12,343 bases of DNA, from NCBI GenBank assembly GCA_050955105.1, contig JBPBQZ010000028.1:1-12343 (forward strand), in the 5' to 3' direction. Position numbers and translations under genes: made by a program. Numbering within the stretch: position 1 is the stretch's first letter; each line of letters starts with the position of its first letter. The notes under the pieces are model-generated. The model did no database searches, was not told the origin of the DNA, and saw only the letters and a list, made by a program, of their open reading frames with translations. This DNA comes from JBPBQZ01 sp050955105. GTDB lineage: Bacteria > Pseudomonadota > Gammaproteobacteria > Burkholderiales > Burkholderiaceae. Positions 1 through 6,266 of the stretch are shown piece by piece.

Positions 1-1
1 C

Positions 2-277
2 CCGCTGGTGGTGGTCGTTTTTGCCGGCTGTGCCAATTCTTCGAATATGACCTACCTGCCGAGTGGCGCAACCGGTTTTGCGATCAACTGCAGCGGCAGC
101 GACGCCAGTTCGACCTGGGCCGACTGCTATGACAAGGCCGGCGAAGCCTGTGGTGCCTACGGTTATGACGTAGTGTCTAAAGACAGCGATAACGGCGCGA
201 CGACGGGCGGCACGCTCGGTGGCCTGTTCGGTGCCAACATCAAGAATCGCTCGATGATCATCAAGTGTCGGAAGTAA
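2..277 (+). CDS. Small lipoprotein, C-terminal part (5' end outside window)
   Basis: The frame is open from the window edge, so the true start lies upstream; the GTG at position 8 sits inside what looks like a signal peptide and is not a credible start. The visible protein begins with a short hydrophobic run ending in F-A-G-C, a lipobox, which predicts signal peptidase II cleavage and a lipid-anchored mature protein of about 82 residues. The mature part has four more cysteines after the lipid-anchored one (in INCSGS, WADCYD, EACGAYGY and the final IKCRK), so two disulfides in the periplasm are possible, and a glycine-rich stretch TTGGTLGGLFG near the end. I do not recognise a named family with a known function, though small lipoproteins with this W-x-x-C-Y spacing are common in Xanthomonadales and Burkholderiales. 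It is convergent with the response regulator gene, 14 bases away. Confidence 0.75.
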   Translation, partial: PLVVVVFAGCANSSNMTYLPSGATGFAINCSGSDASSTWADCYDKAGEACGAYGYDVVSKDSDNGATTGGTLGGLFGANIKNRSMIIKCRK

Positions 278-291
278 CAGGCCAACGCCCG

Positions 292-951
292 CTACGAATA
301 AATTGGCCCCAAGCCATTGACGCTGGCGAATTCGAACAAGTCCGCGTCGTTGGCCGCGCCGAGCTTGCGCATTGCCGTGGATTTTTGCGCACTGACGGTT
401 TTGATGCTGCGGTTGAGCACACCGGCGATGGACGTGATGCGCTCGCCCGAAAGATAAAGGCGCAGCACCTCGAGCTCGCGCCGCGTCAGATGCTTGTTGA
501 CCACGTGCGGCGGCAAGCGCAAGCGCGCCTCGTCGAGCAGCACCTGTATCTTGGGACTGATATAACGCTGGTACGCCGCGGTGGCAATGAGTGCCGCGCC
601 GACATGCGAGATGTCGTCGCTTTTGCTGACGAAGCCCTTGATGCCCAGACCTAACGCATTGCGAATCAGCGCCGGGTTGTGCAGCATCGTCAGCGTGGTG
701 ATGCCCATGTTCGGGTATCGGCCGCGCAGGAAGCGCAGCATCGAAATGCCGTCGCCATAGCCGCCGCCCGGCATCGAGAAATCGGTCAGCAATACATCGC
801 AGGGCGATCGATCGAGCAGCTCCACGAGGGAACCGGACTCGCTCGCCTTCCCGATCAAAGTTATCTGCGGGTAAGGCGTTAGAGCCTGTTCCAAGGCGCA
901 CACGACTAGTGGATGATCGTCGGCGACAACGATCCGTATATCTCTTTCCAT
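292..951 (-). CDS. RcsB-like response regulator (REC + LuxR-type HTH)
   Basis: A 219-residue two-domain response regulator that would bind DNA when phosphorylated. The receiver domain covers about residues 4-125: acidic pair D11/D12, phospho-acceptor D57 in LLTDFSMPG, switch T88 and conserved K110. The LuxR-type helix-turn-helix covers about 152-212 with LTRRELEVLRL and LNRSIKTVSAQK. Several stretches match Escherichia coli RcsB closely: DFSMPG followed by YGDGI, LTM with NPALI, and NRSIKTVSAQK with AMRKLG. That makes it RcsB-like rather than a generic NarL-type protein. In enterobacteria RcsB acts with RcsC, RcsD and RcsF in envelope stress and capsule control; none of these is in this window, so the kinase partner is unknown. 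The ATG start at 951 has no strong Shine-Dalgarno but gives a normal N-terminus. The AT-rich upstream region contains phased repeats that may be regulatory. Confidence 0.93.
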   Translation of the reverse strand: MERDIRIVVADDHPLVVCALEQALTPYPQITLIGKASESGSLVELLDRSPCDVLLTDFSMPGGGYGDGISMLRFLRGRYPNMGITTLTMLHNPALIRNALGLGIKGFVSKSDDISHVGAALIATAAYQRYISPKIQVLLDEARLRLPPHVVNKHLTRRELEVLRLYLSGERITSIAGVLNRSIKTVSAQKSTAMRKLGAANDADLFEFASVNGLGPIYS

Positions 952-970
952 AATTTGAGGCGCTCGCTAA

Positions 971-1046
971 GCATACGCTGGCAAAACACAGCATACGGAA
1001 TCGCTAGCGGCGAAGGTATGAGAGAAATCTTATTTAGCAATCGCTA
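971..1046. repeat. Phased short direct repeats upstream of response regulator
   Basis: GCATACG occurs at 971-977 and 991-997, exactly 20 bases apart, and AATCGCTA occurs at 999-1006 and 1039-1046, exactly 40 bases apart. Both spacings are close to whole DNA helical turns, which places the copies on one face. They lie just upstream of the minus-strand response regulator start (951) and about 110-190 bases before the plus-strand MFS gene, so a factor binding them could act on either. That they are binding sites is inference. Confidence 0.35.
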
Positions 1047-1158
1047 CTAAAGCGGTGTGGTATTTCGATGCATGCCGTGGCCGAAAAACTCCCTATTTCC
1101 CTATCTCAGAATTAATCGTAAACTTGCTTAGTTAATTGCCGAACTCAGGAATCCATCG

Positions 1159-2469
1159 ATGTCCGAACACAGCCTGGCCGCAAGCTCCCCTGTCGTTGGC
1201 GGCGACGCACAGCTAATCAAGCGCCGAGTTCGCTCGGTGGTGATCGGCGCCGGCCTCAATATGCTGATCAATACCGGGCCGATCCTCTTGTTCACCTTCG
1301 GTGTCTTTGCCAAGCCGATCATCGCCGAGACCGGCTGGGCGCGCGAAACCGTTAGCGCGGCAGTGCTGCCAGGCCAGTTCCTGCTGGCCATCCTCGGGCC
1401 ATTTGTCGGGCTCGCGGTGGATCGCTTCGGACCGAAAGCGGTTGCGCGCATTGCCGGGCCGGTGTTCGGCCTGGGTCTGGTTATGCTGGGACTGCTTGCG
1501 CATAGCGCTTTGAGCTTTACGATCCTGTTCGCGCTCACCTTCGTGCTGGGCGCTGGCATGGTGCCCACCGTGTACGTCAAATCGGTGGCCGAATGGGTGG
1601 AACGGCGCCGCGGACTGGCGCTCGGCTTCGCGCTGATGCTGAGCGGCTTTGGCGTTGCCGTCTTGCCACCGCTGGCGGCGGCGTTGATCGGCGCGCTGGG
1701 TTGGCGCATGGCTTACGTGTGGCTGGGCGTGATCGTCTGGGTCATCAATGTGCCATCGGTCGCCTGGCTGATGCACAAGCGTCCGGCGCGCAGCGAAGGC
1801 GCGCTGACATCGACCGCCACGGCGACCGTTGCGCCGGGCAATGTGCTCGCCGCCTTGCCTGAAATCACCGGGGTACGCTTGCGTACGGCAGTGGGCATGC
1901 GCGCGTTCTGGTTGTTGGGCATCAGCTTCTTTCTGATCTCGGTCGTGGTCGGCGCAGGCACCTGGGTGCTGCCGGTGATCCTGTCCGACTATGGACTGAA
2001 GGCCCAGCAAGGTGCATTCGTCATGACGATCGTCGGCGTGGCGATGATGGCCGGCCGGCTCGGCTTCGGCGCCCTGCTCGATCGTTTCTACCCGCCGCGC
2101 ATCACCGCCGTGGTTTTCATCGGTGCGTTGCTGGGCTTCGGCGCGCTGGCGCTGGGCATCTCCGCCATTACCGTGCCGATCGCCGCCATTCTGATCGGCT
2201 TCACATTGGGCTCCGAGGTAGACGCGCTCGCCTACCTCACGTCGCGCGCTTTTGGCTTGCGGCATCTGGGGGTGGTGTACGGCTGTTTGTTGTTCGCATT
2301 CAGTTTCGGCCTGGGCGTCGGGCCGGCGCTGTTCGGTTTCATCTTCAAGCACACCGGCAGCTACCAAGTGGCCTTCGAAGTCGCCGCCGCGGCGGCAGCC
2401 ATCGCTGCCATCGGCGTCGTCAGCCTGCGTCGTGCCGACTTGAAATTCGGCGTGGCGCTCGCCCATTGA
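1159..2469 (+). CDS. MFS transporter (MCT/OFA-like, 12 TM)
   Basis: A 436-residue inner-membrane transporter of the major facilitator superfamily, expected to move a small organic solute by proton coupling. Motif A between helices 2 and 3 is clear (GLAVDRFGPK, residues 84-93), and its counterpart in the second half is GALLDRFYPPR (304-314). Twelve hydrophobic segments split into two sets of six around a polar loop at about 205-245 that is rich in Ala, Thr and Arg. The segment GSEVDALAYLTSRAFGLRHLG (351-371) resembles the helix 10 region of monocarboxylate/oxalate-type MFS proteins, so an organic acid is a reasonable but unproven substrate. The ATG at 1159 follows AGGA (1147-1150) with 8 bases spacing. 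The neighbours do not point to a substrate, and the next gene starts 76 bases downstream. Confidence 0.92.
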   Translation: MSEHSLAASSPVVGGDAQLIKRRVRSVVIGAGLNMLINTGPILLFTFGVFAKPIIAETGWARETVSAAVLPGQFLLAILGPFVGLAVDRFGPKAVARIAGPVFGLGLVMLGLLAHSALSFTILFALTFVLGAGMVPTVYVKSVAEWVERRRGLALGFALMLSGFGVAVLPPLAAALIGALGWRMAYVWLGVIVWVINVPSVAWLMHKRPARSEGALTSTATATVAPGNVLAALPEITGVRLRTAVGMRAFWLLGISFFLISVVVGAGTWVLPVILSDYGLKAQQGAFVMTIVGVAMMAGRLGFGALLDRFYPPRITAVVFIGALLGFGALALGISAITVPIAAILIGFTLGSEVDALAYLTSRAFGLRHLGVVYGCLLFAFSFGLGVGPALFGFIFKHTGSYQVAFEVAAAAAAIAAIGVVSLRRADLKFGVALAH

Positions 2470-2506
2470 GCGTACCTGGAGGCGCAGCCTGCGGCGCGGC
2501 AGTCGA

Positions 2507-2512
2507 TACAAT
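2507..2512 (+). promoter_or_regulatory. Possible -10 box for the DUF1345 gene
   Basis: TACAAT lies 33 bases before the ATG at 2546 in the gap after the MFS gene. I see no convincing -35 at 16-18 bases spacing, so this may be a weak or activator-dependent promoter, or the gene may be read through from the MFS gene. Confidence 0.33.
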
Positions 2513-2545
2513 GGGGCAACCCTACTTCACGTATCGCTGTCGCTT

Positions 2546-3208
2546 ATGAACTCCAGGCTGGTGCCGCATCTGTTTCGCTTTCATCCGCGGCTGTTGGTGG
2601 CCGTAGTAATCGGTATTCTGGCGGGATTGTTCGTGCCGCTGCAGCAAAGCGCCGGCGCGCACGTACTGCTCGGCTGGGACGTCTGCGTCTGGTCGTATCT
2701 GGCGATGATGTGGTTCTTGATGGCCACGCCGCAAGGCAAGAACGTTCAGCAACTGGCAGAAGAAGAAGACGAGAGCGCGCCGCTGGTGCTTAGCATCGTG
2801 AGTCTGGCCGCGATTGCCAGTGTGGCGGCCATCGTGCTGGTGCTGGCGACGGCCAAGAGCGGCACTTCGTCTCATGTGTCGCTGGGACATCTACTGTTCG
2901 TGGGCGCGACGCTGATCGGCGGTTGGTTTCTGATACCAACGATCTACGCACTGCACTACGCGCGCCTGTATTTTTCGGATAAGCACGCACCACGCGCCTT
3001 GCAGTTCCCTGATCGCGATGTTGATCCGGATTATTGGGATTTCCTCTACTTCTCGTTCACGATCGCGGTGGCGTCGCAAACTTCCGACGTTGGATTGGCC
3101 TCGCAGCGCATGCGGCGCGCAGGCCTTGCGCAATCGGTGCTGGCGTTTTTCTTCAATCTCGCGGTGCTGGGGCTCTCGATCAATATTGCCGCGAGCTTGT
3201 TGGGATAA
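2546..3208 (+). CDS. DUF1345 family membrane protein
   Basis: A 220-residue integral membrane protein. The family hallmark is PDYWDFLYFSFTIAVASQTSDV at residues 161-182, which is nearly invariant in DUF1345 proteins. Hydrophobic segments fall at about 15-32, 42-60, 79-101, 114-134, 163-176 and 194-217; the acidic run AEEEDESAP (71-79) marks a polar loop between the second and third. The biochemical role of the family is not established. The start is ATG after a pyrimidine-rich leader with no good Shine-Dalgarno, so initiation is probably weak. It follows the MFS gene in the same direction, 76 bases later, and is convergent with the LysR gene, leaving only 7 bases between stop codons. Confidence 0.9.
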   Translation: MNSRLVPHLFRFHPRLLVAVVIGILAGLFVPLQQSAGAHVLLGWDVCVWSYLAMMWFLMATPQGKNVQQLAEEEDESAPLVLSIVSLAAIASVAAIVLVLATAKSGTSSHVSLGHLLFVGATLIGGWFLIPTIYALHYARLYFSDKHAPRALQFPDRDVDPDYWDFLYFSFTIAVASQTSDVGLASQRMRRAGLAQSVLAFFFNLAVLGLSINIAASLLG

Positions 3209-3215
3209 CGGCGGC

Positions 3216-4136
3216 TCAAGGGGTCGTCGCCGCCATATTCGATGCGGTATCAGCCTTCACGAAATCGACGAACGCGCGCAACGGCGCCGGCAGATGACGG
3301 CGTCCCGGATAGTAGAGGAAGGGCCCGGAAAAGTACTGCCACCATGGCGCGAGGATCGGCTCCAGTGCGCCACTTTCGAGCTGCGGACGCAGCATGTCCT
3401 CAAACAGCTGGATGATTCCCACGCCTGCCACCGCGGCGCTCACCGCCAAGTCGATGGCCGCGCCGAGCCGGACCAACAGCGGTCCGCTCGGATCCAGTTG
3501 CACCACCTCTCCAGCTCGTTCAAAAACCCACGGCGGCGTCGCACCGCTGGCGAACTGGCCGCGCAGGCATTTATGAGACAGCAGCTCGCGCGGGTGCATG
3601 GGCCGGCCGTGCAAATCGAGATAACTTGGCGACGCGGCGGTCGCGAAACGCTGCGCTCGAGGCCCGATAGGGATGGCGATCATGTCCTGCTCGAGCCGCT
3701 CGTCATAGCGAATTCCGGCGTCACAGCCCGCCGACAGCAGGTCGACGAATCCATCCTCGACCACCACTTCCACGCGAATATCGGGATAGGCTTTCAGGAA
3801 GCGCGCGATAAGGTCTGGCAACACGATACGCGCAGCGCTCAGCGGCACATTGAGCTTGAGCGTGCCGGCTGGCTTGTCTCTGAACGTGTTGAGCACGTCC
3901 AGCGCCGCCTCCATTTCGCTGAACAATGGCGTCAGCTTTTCGATGAGCCGCTGGCCGGCCTCGGTGGGGGCTACGCTGCGGGTCGTGCGATTCAATAAGC
4001 GCAGGCCGAGCTTCGACTCAAGGCGACGCACGGCGATACTCAGACTCGATGCCGAGACGTCGCCAAGGCGCGCCGCGTCGCGAAAGCCGCCCGCGCGAGC
4101 GACTGAAACAAATGCTGCGAGATCGTTGAATTCCAT
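3216..4136 (-). CDS. LysR-family transcriptional regulator
   Basis: A 306-residue LysR-type regulator. The N-terminal winged helix-turn-helix spans about residues 1-60, with recognition region GGFRDAARLGDVSASSLSIAVRRLESKLG and the usual LLNRTTRSVAPTEAG wing. A linker helix follows (about 61-88), then the two-lobed effector-binding domain from GTLKLNVPLSAARIVLP (91-107) to about residue 295. It belongs to the group with the H/R-P-less LNVP entry motif often found beside oxidoreductase genes. It is divergent from the aldo/keto reductase gene across a 103-base gap, the standard arrangement in which such a protein controls itself and its divergent target. The effector is unknown; a B6 vitamer is a possible guess from the neighbour. 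Its ATG at 4136 has only a weak upstream ribosome site. Confidence 0.95.
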   Translation of the reverse strand: MEFNDLAAFVSVARAGGFRDAARLGDVSASSLSIAVRRLESKLGLRLLNRTTRSVAPTEAGQRLIEKLTPLFSEMEAALDVLNTFRDKPAGTLKLNVPLSAARIVLPDLIARFLKAYPDIRVEVVVEDGFVDLLSAGCDAGIRYDERLEQDMIAIPIGPRAQRFATAASPSYLDLHGRPMHPRELLSHKCLRGQFASGATPPWVFERAGEVVQLDPSGPLLVRLGAAIDLAVSAAVAGVGIIQLFEDMLRPQLESGALEPILAPWWQYFSGPFLYYPGRRHLPAPLRAFVDFVKADTASNMAATTP

Positions 4137-4140
4137 GGGT

Positions 4141-4220
4141 ATTGTGCATATTTTTAAACAACCCGTGCAATTTAGAGCGGATTATCGAACAACGCAATCG
4201 CCACCATACTGACGTGCAAT
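4141..4220. promoter_or_regulatory. Probable LysR operator region between divergent genes
   Basis: The 103-base gap is AT-rich compared with its surroundings. ATTGTGCAT (4141-4149) and CGTGCAAT (4164-4171) form an imperfect dyad with the T-N11-A character of LysR boxes, and CGTGCAAT recurs exactly at 4213-4220, 49 bases further on. One site over the regulator start and one near the reductase start would fit the recognition/activation-site pair of LysR proteins. Binding is inferred from position and symmetry only. Confidence 0.4.
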
Positions 4221-4239
4221 ATCCATTCAGGAGCAGGCA

Positions 4240-5103
4240 ATGTTGAATTCCACGTCTACCAGCACCTTTTCATTGGGCGACCGCCCAGTGCACCGGCTCG
4301 GCTACGGCGCTATGCAACTCGCGGGACCGGGCGTGTTCGGACCGCCCAAGGAGCGTGATACGGCGCTTGCGGTACTCCGCGAAGCGGTGGCATCGGGCGT
4401 CAATCACATCGATACCAGCGATTTCTACGGACCGCACATCACCAACCAGTTGATTCGCGAGGCGCTGCATCCATACCCGGATGATCTGACGATCGTTACC
4501 AAAATCGGCGCCGTGCGCGATGACAAAGGCGGATGGCTAGCAGCGTCCGAGCCGGAAGATCTCCGCCGCGGGGTTCATGACAACTTGCGTAACCTCGGTG
4601 TGGAAGTGCTCGATGTTGTCAATCTGCGCATCATGGGCGACATTCATCGCCCCTCCGAAGGGTCGATCGAAAAGCAGATGACCGCGCTGGCCGAGTTGCA
4701 ACGCGAGGGTTTGGTGCGCCATATCGGCTTGAGCAACGTGACCTCGGCGCAAATCAGCGAGGGCCAGCGCATTGCGAAAATTGTCTGCGTGCAGAACCAC
4801 TACAACCTAGTGCATCGCGAAGACGACGCACTGATCGACGAGCTCGCCGGCAAAGGCATTGCTTACGTGCCGTTCTTCCCGCTGGGTGGCTTCACGCCGA
4901 TTCAATCGTCGGTACTTTCCGACATCGCCGAAACCCTCGACGCAACGCCGATGCAAGTTGCGCTCGCCTGGCTGCTGCGGCGCGCGCCGAATATCCTGCT
5001 GATTCCAGGCACTTCATCGCTCGGACATCTGCGAGAGAACTTGCAGGCGGCACAGTTGAAGCTGTCGGACGCCGTGCGCGCGCAGCTTGACGCGATCGCT
5101 TGA
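4240..5103 (+). CDS. pdxI: Pyridoxal reductase-type aldo/keto reductase (PdxI/YdbC)
   Basis: A 287-residue soluble NADPH-dependent aldo/keto reductase. It matches E. coli YdbC, now called PdxI, almost throughout as I recall that sequence: VHRLGYGAMQLAGPGVFGPP near the N-terminus, GVNHIDTSDFYGPH, DDLTIVTKIGA, AYVPFFPLGGF and NILLIPGTSS with HLRENL at the NADP-binding end. PdxI reduces pyridoxal to pyridoxine in vitamin B6 salvage. Catalytic residues visible are D58, Y63 and K88. The fourth tetrad position, normally His in a L-H motif, is R130 in VVNLRIMGD; the E. coli protein has Arg there too, so this is a family trait and not damage. ATG at 4240 follows AGGAG (4229-4233) with 6 bases spacing, a strong ribosome site. 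Divergent from the LysR gene, which probably controls it. Confidence 0.92.
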   Translation: MLNSTSTSTFSLGDRPVHRLGYGAMQLAGPGVFGPPKERDTALAVLREAVASGVNHIDTSDFYGPHITNQLIREALHPYPDDLTIVTKIGAVRDDKGGWLAASEPEDLRRGVHDNLRNLGVEVLDVVNLRIMGDIHRPSEGSIEKQMTALAELQREGLVRHIGLSNVTSAQISEGQRIAKIVCVQNHYNLVHREDDALIDELAGKGIAYVPFFPLGGFTPIQSSVLSDIAETLDATPMQVALAWLLRRAPNILLIPGTSSLGHLRENLQAAQLKLSDAVRAQLDAIA

Positions 5104-5114
5104 ATGGCTCGGTG

Positions 5115-5149
5115 CCGGACGCGCGCTCCGCAGGGGCGTCGACGTCCGG
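5115..5149 (+). terminator. Strong hairpin just after pdxI (possible terminator, no U-tract)
   Basis: Eleven bases after the pdxI stop codon, CCGGACG (5115-5121) pairs perfectly with CGTCCGG (5143-5149). Inside, CGCTCC (5124-5129) pairs with GGGGCG (5133-5138) around a GCA loop, with one G-U pair. The result is a stable, nearly continuous stem. It lacks a following T run, so it is not a classical intrinsic terminator; it could stabilise the 3' end or assist Rho. Confidence 0.4.
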
Positions 5150-5194
5150 GCGGTACCGATATCCTGCTGCAATGCATTCCGCCAATCTGGCGAC

Positions 5195-5224
5195 TTGCTT
5201 CTGCAAGACACTGCGCGATAGAAT
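5195..5224 (+). promoter_or_regulatory. Promoter of the manganese riboswitch transcript
   Basis: TTGCTT (5195-5200) and TAGAAT (5219-5224) are separated by 18 bases, a good sigma-70 arrangement. The predicted start, near 5231, falls 3 bases before the first base of the riboswitch P1 stem (5234). That agreement with the independently recognised riboswitch boundary supports the call. Confidence 0.62.
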
Positions 5225-5233
5225 CGCGCCTTC

Positions 5234-5346
5234 TCATTGGGGAGTAGCCGCCTCGAACGCAATCTTCGAGGGCGCATGTCAACATACTTGGCGAGTCGAA
5301 AGATTTGCCGTGGCGCGCGCAGCGAAATGCCTGGCAAGACCGATGA
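5234..5346 (+). promoter_or_regulatory. yybP-ykoY manganese riboswitch (aptamer)
   Basis: The three conserved cores of the yybP-ykoY family are present in order: GGGGAGTAGCC (5239-5249), GTCAACATACTTGG (5278-5291) and GGCAAGACC (5333-5341). P1 is formed by TCATTGG (5234-5240) with CCGATGA (5340-5346), seven pairs with one G-U. P2 contains a perfect seven-pair stem, CCTCGAA (5251-5257) with TTCGAGG (5265-5271), closed by a 7-base loop. The family senses Mn2+ and controls manganese exporters such as MntP and UPF0016 proteins; the gene downstream is exactly such a protein. The 3' arm of P1 is reused as the 5' arm of the following terminator, which makes the two folds mutually exclusive. Confidence 0.93.
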
Positions 5347-5398
5347 CACACATTCCGACCTGACCGGGTCGCCGGAATGCGCGTCATCGCGTTTTATT
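5341..5398 (+). terminator. Intrinsic terminator, expression platform of the Mn riboswitch
   Basis: CGATGAC (5341-5347) pairs with GTCATCG (5383-5389), and CATTCCG (5351-5357) pairs with CGGAATG (5373-5379); GACC (5357-5360) can also pair with GGTC (5367-5370) nearer the loop. A TTTTATT tract follows at 5392-5398. The outer 5' arm overlaps the P1 3' strand (5340-5346). Bound manganese should therefore hold P1, free GTCATCG and allow transcription into the exporter gene: an ON switch by anti-termination. Confidence 0.82.
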
Positions 5399-5423
5399 AG
5401 CGCGGCCCGGGTACCCCAGCTCC

Positions 5424-6014
5424 ATGCAATCCTTCCTCGTTTCCACCAGTGTTGTCGGGCTCGCGGAAATTGGCGACAAAACGCAACTTCTCTCCCTCGT
5501 GCTAGCGGCGCGATATCGCAAGCCCATTCCCATCGTTCTTGGCGTGCTGGCGGCAACGCTCGTCAACCATGCTGCATCGGGTGCGCTCGGAGCATGGCTC
5601 GCGAGCATCGTCAGCCCCGGTATTTTGAACTGGGCAGTAGTGGCTTCGTTTGCGGTGATGGCCGTGTGGATTCTTGTCCCGGACAAGCTCGACGATGCCG
5701 ATGCGGCGCTTACCAAAAACAAGATGGGGGTGTTCGGCGCCACGGCCGTCACGTTCTTTCTCGCGGAGATGGGTGACAAGACGCAGATCGTCACCATCGC
5801 GCTGGCCGCGCGCTTTCACGAGTTCTTCGGTGTTGTGGCAGGCACCACATTGGGCATGATGCTGGCGAACGTGCCGGTCATCTACCTTGGGCACAAGTTC
5901 GCTGATCGCCTGCCGACCAAGGCCGTCCATGTGCTGGCGGCCATCATCTTCGTAGTGTTGGGTGGACTTGCCTTGAGAACCGCGCTGTATCCGGCGGCGC
6001 ATCCGATGTTCTAG
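5424..6014 (+). CDS. mneA: TMEM165/GDT1 family (UPF0016) manganese exporter, MneA-type
   Basis: A 196-residue inner-membrane protein made of two homologous halves, each with the family signature E-x-G-D-K-T-Q: EIGDKTQ at residues 15-21 and EMGDKTQ at 115-121. The acidic residues of these motifs line the cation path in the family. Six hydrophobic segments are visible, three per half, with a polar loop at about 86-101 (VPDKLDDADAALTKNK). The bacterial member MneA of Vibrio cholerae exports Mn2+, and plant and yeast relatives move Mn2+ or Ca2+ against protons. The manganese riboswitch directly upstream makes Mn2+ export the best call here. ATG at 5424 has no clear Shine-Dalgarno. The stop codon is 2 bases from the 3' end of the opposing tRNA gene. 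Confidence 0.93.
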   Translation: MQSFLVSTSVVGLAEIGDKTQLLSLVLAARYRKPIPIVLGVLAATLVNHAASGALGAWLASIVSPGILNWAVVASFAVMAVWILVPDKLDDADAALTKNKMGVFGATAVTFFLAEMGDKTQIVTIALAARFHEFFGVVAGTTLGMMLANVPVIYLGHKFADRLPTKAVHVLAAIIFVVLGGLALRTALYPAAHPMF

Positions 6015-6016
6015 AC

Positions 6017-6090
6017 TGGAGCGGGTGATGGGAATCGAACCCACGCTATTTGCTTGGGAAGCAAAAGTTCTACCATTGAACTACACCCGC
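6017..6090 (-). tRNA. tRNA-Gly (anticodon CCC), CCA encoded
   Basis: Read on the minus strand, the 74-base gene folds as a full cloverleaf. The acceptor stem is GCGGGTG with CACCCGC, the D arm is GTTC/GAAC, the anticodon stem is TTTGC with GCAAA enclosing the loop TTCCCAA (anticodon CCC, reading GGG), and the T arm is GTGGG with CCCAT around TTCGATT. The discriminator is T and CCA is encoded at 6017-6019 on the plus strand as TGG. It matches the E. coli glyU product in layout. It is a single-copy isolated tRNA gene here, convergent with the manganese exporter gene and divergent from trmB. Confidence 0.97.
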
Positions 6091-6168
6091 ATGATCGAGG
6101 CGCGTCGGCTTTGGCTTTTAACCAACGCCGTGGCGTAAGCATGCTTTGACAGCAGCCTACGCAGGCCG

Positions 6169-6177
6169 ATTCTACCA
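6169..6177 (-). promoter_or_regulatory. Possible extended -10 for the tRNA-Gly gene
   Basis: On the minus strand TGG-TAGAAT reads as an extended -10 (TG-N-TAGAAT), which would start transcription near 6162 and leave a leader of about 70 bases before the mature tRNA 5' end at 6090. No good -35 is visible. Two adjacent palindromes lie in that leader (6125-6136 and 6137-6146). Confidence 0.32.
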
Positions 6178-6252
6178 AACAGCCGGGCGCCGTGGCGAGC
6201 GCAGCGACATCTTGTGAGATGGCAGCCGTGGGCCGGCGCGATGTACCGCCGG

Positions 6253-6258
6253 TATACT
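6253..6258 (+). promoter_or_regulatory. -10 box of trmB
   Basis: TATACT at 6253-6258 is a near-consensus -10, placing the transcript start near 6265, two bases before a strong leader hairpin. The -35 region is GC-rich without a clear TTGACA. The 11-base inverted repeat TACCG-C-CGGTA (6244-6254) overlaps the box and could be an operator. Confidence 0.48.
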
Positions 6259-6266
6259 GCCAGACC

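Noticed and set aside
1017..1035. Possible RcsAB box in the gap next to the RcsB-like gene (GAGAAATCTTA region)
   Set aside because: Only partly resembles the TAAGAAT-ATTCTTA type consensus; too weak to annotate.
2483..2493. Palindrome CGCAG-C-CTGCG after the MFS gene as a terminator
   Set aside because: The centre is one base, too small for an RNA loop, and no T run follows.
1213..2511. 432-codon open frame on the minus strand opposite the MFS gene
   Set aside because: Composition is extremely polar (runs of His, Arg, Gln, Glu) and lacks any motif; the plus strand encodes an obvious transporter.
3018..3998. 326-codon plus-strand frame across the LysR gene
   Set aside because: Arg- and His-rich with no domain, while the minus strand encodes a complete LysR protein with its helix-turn-helix.
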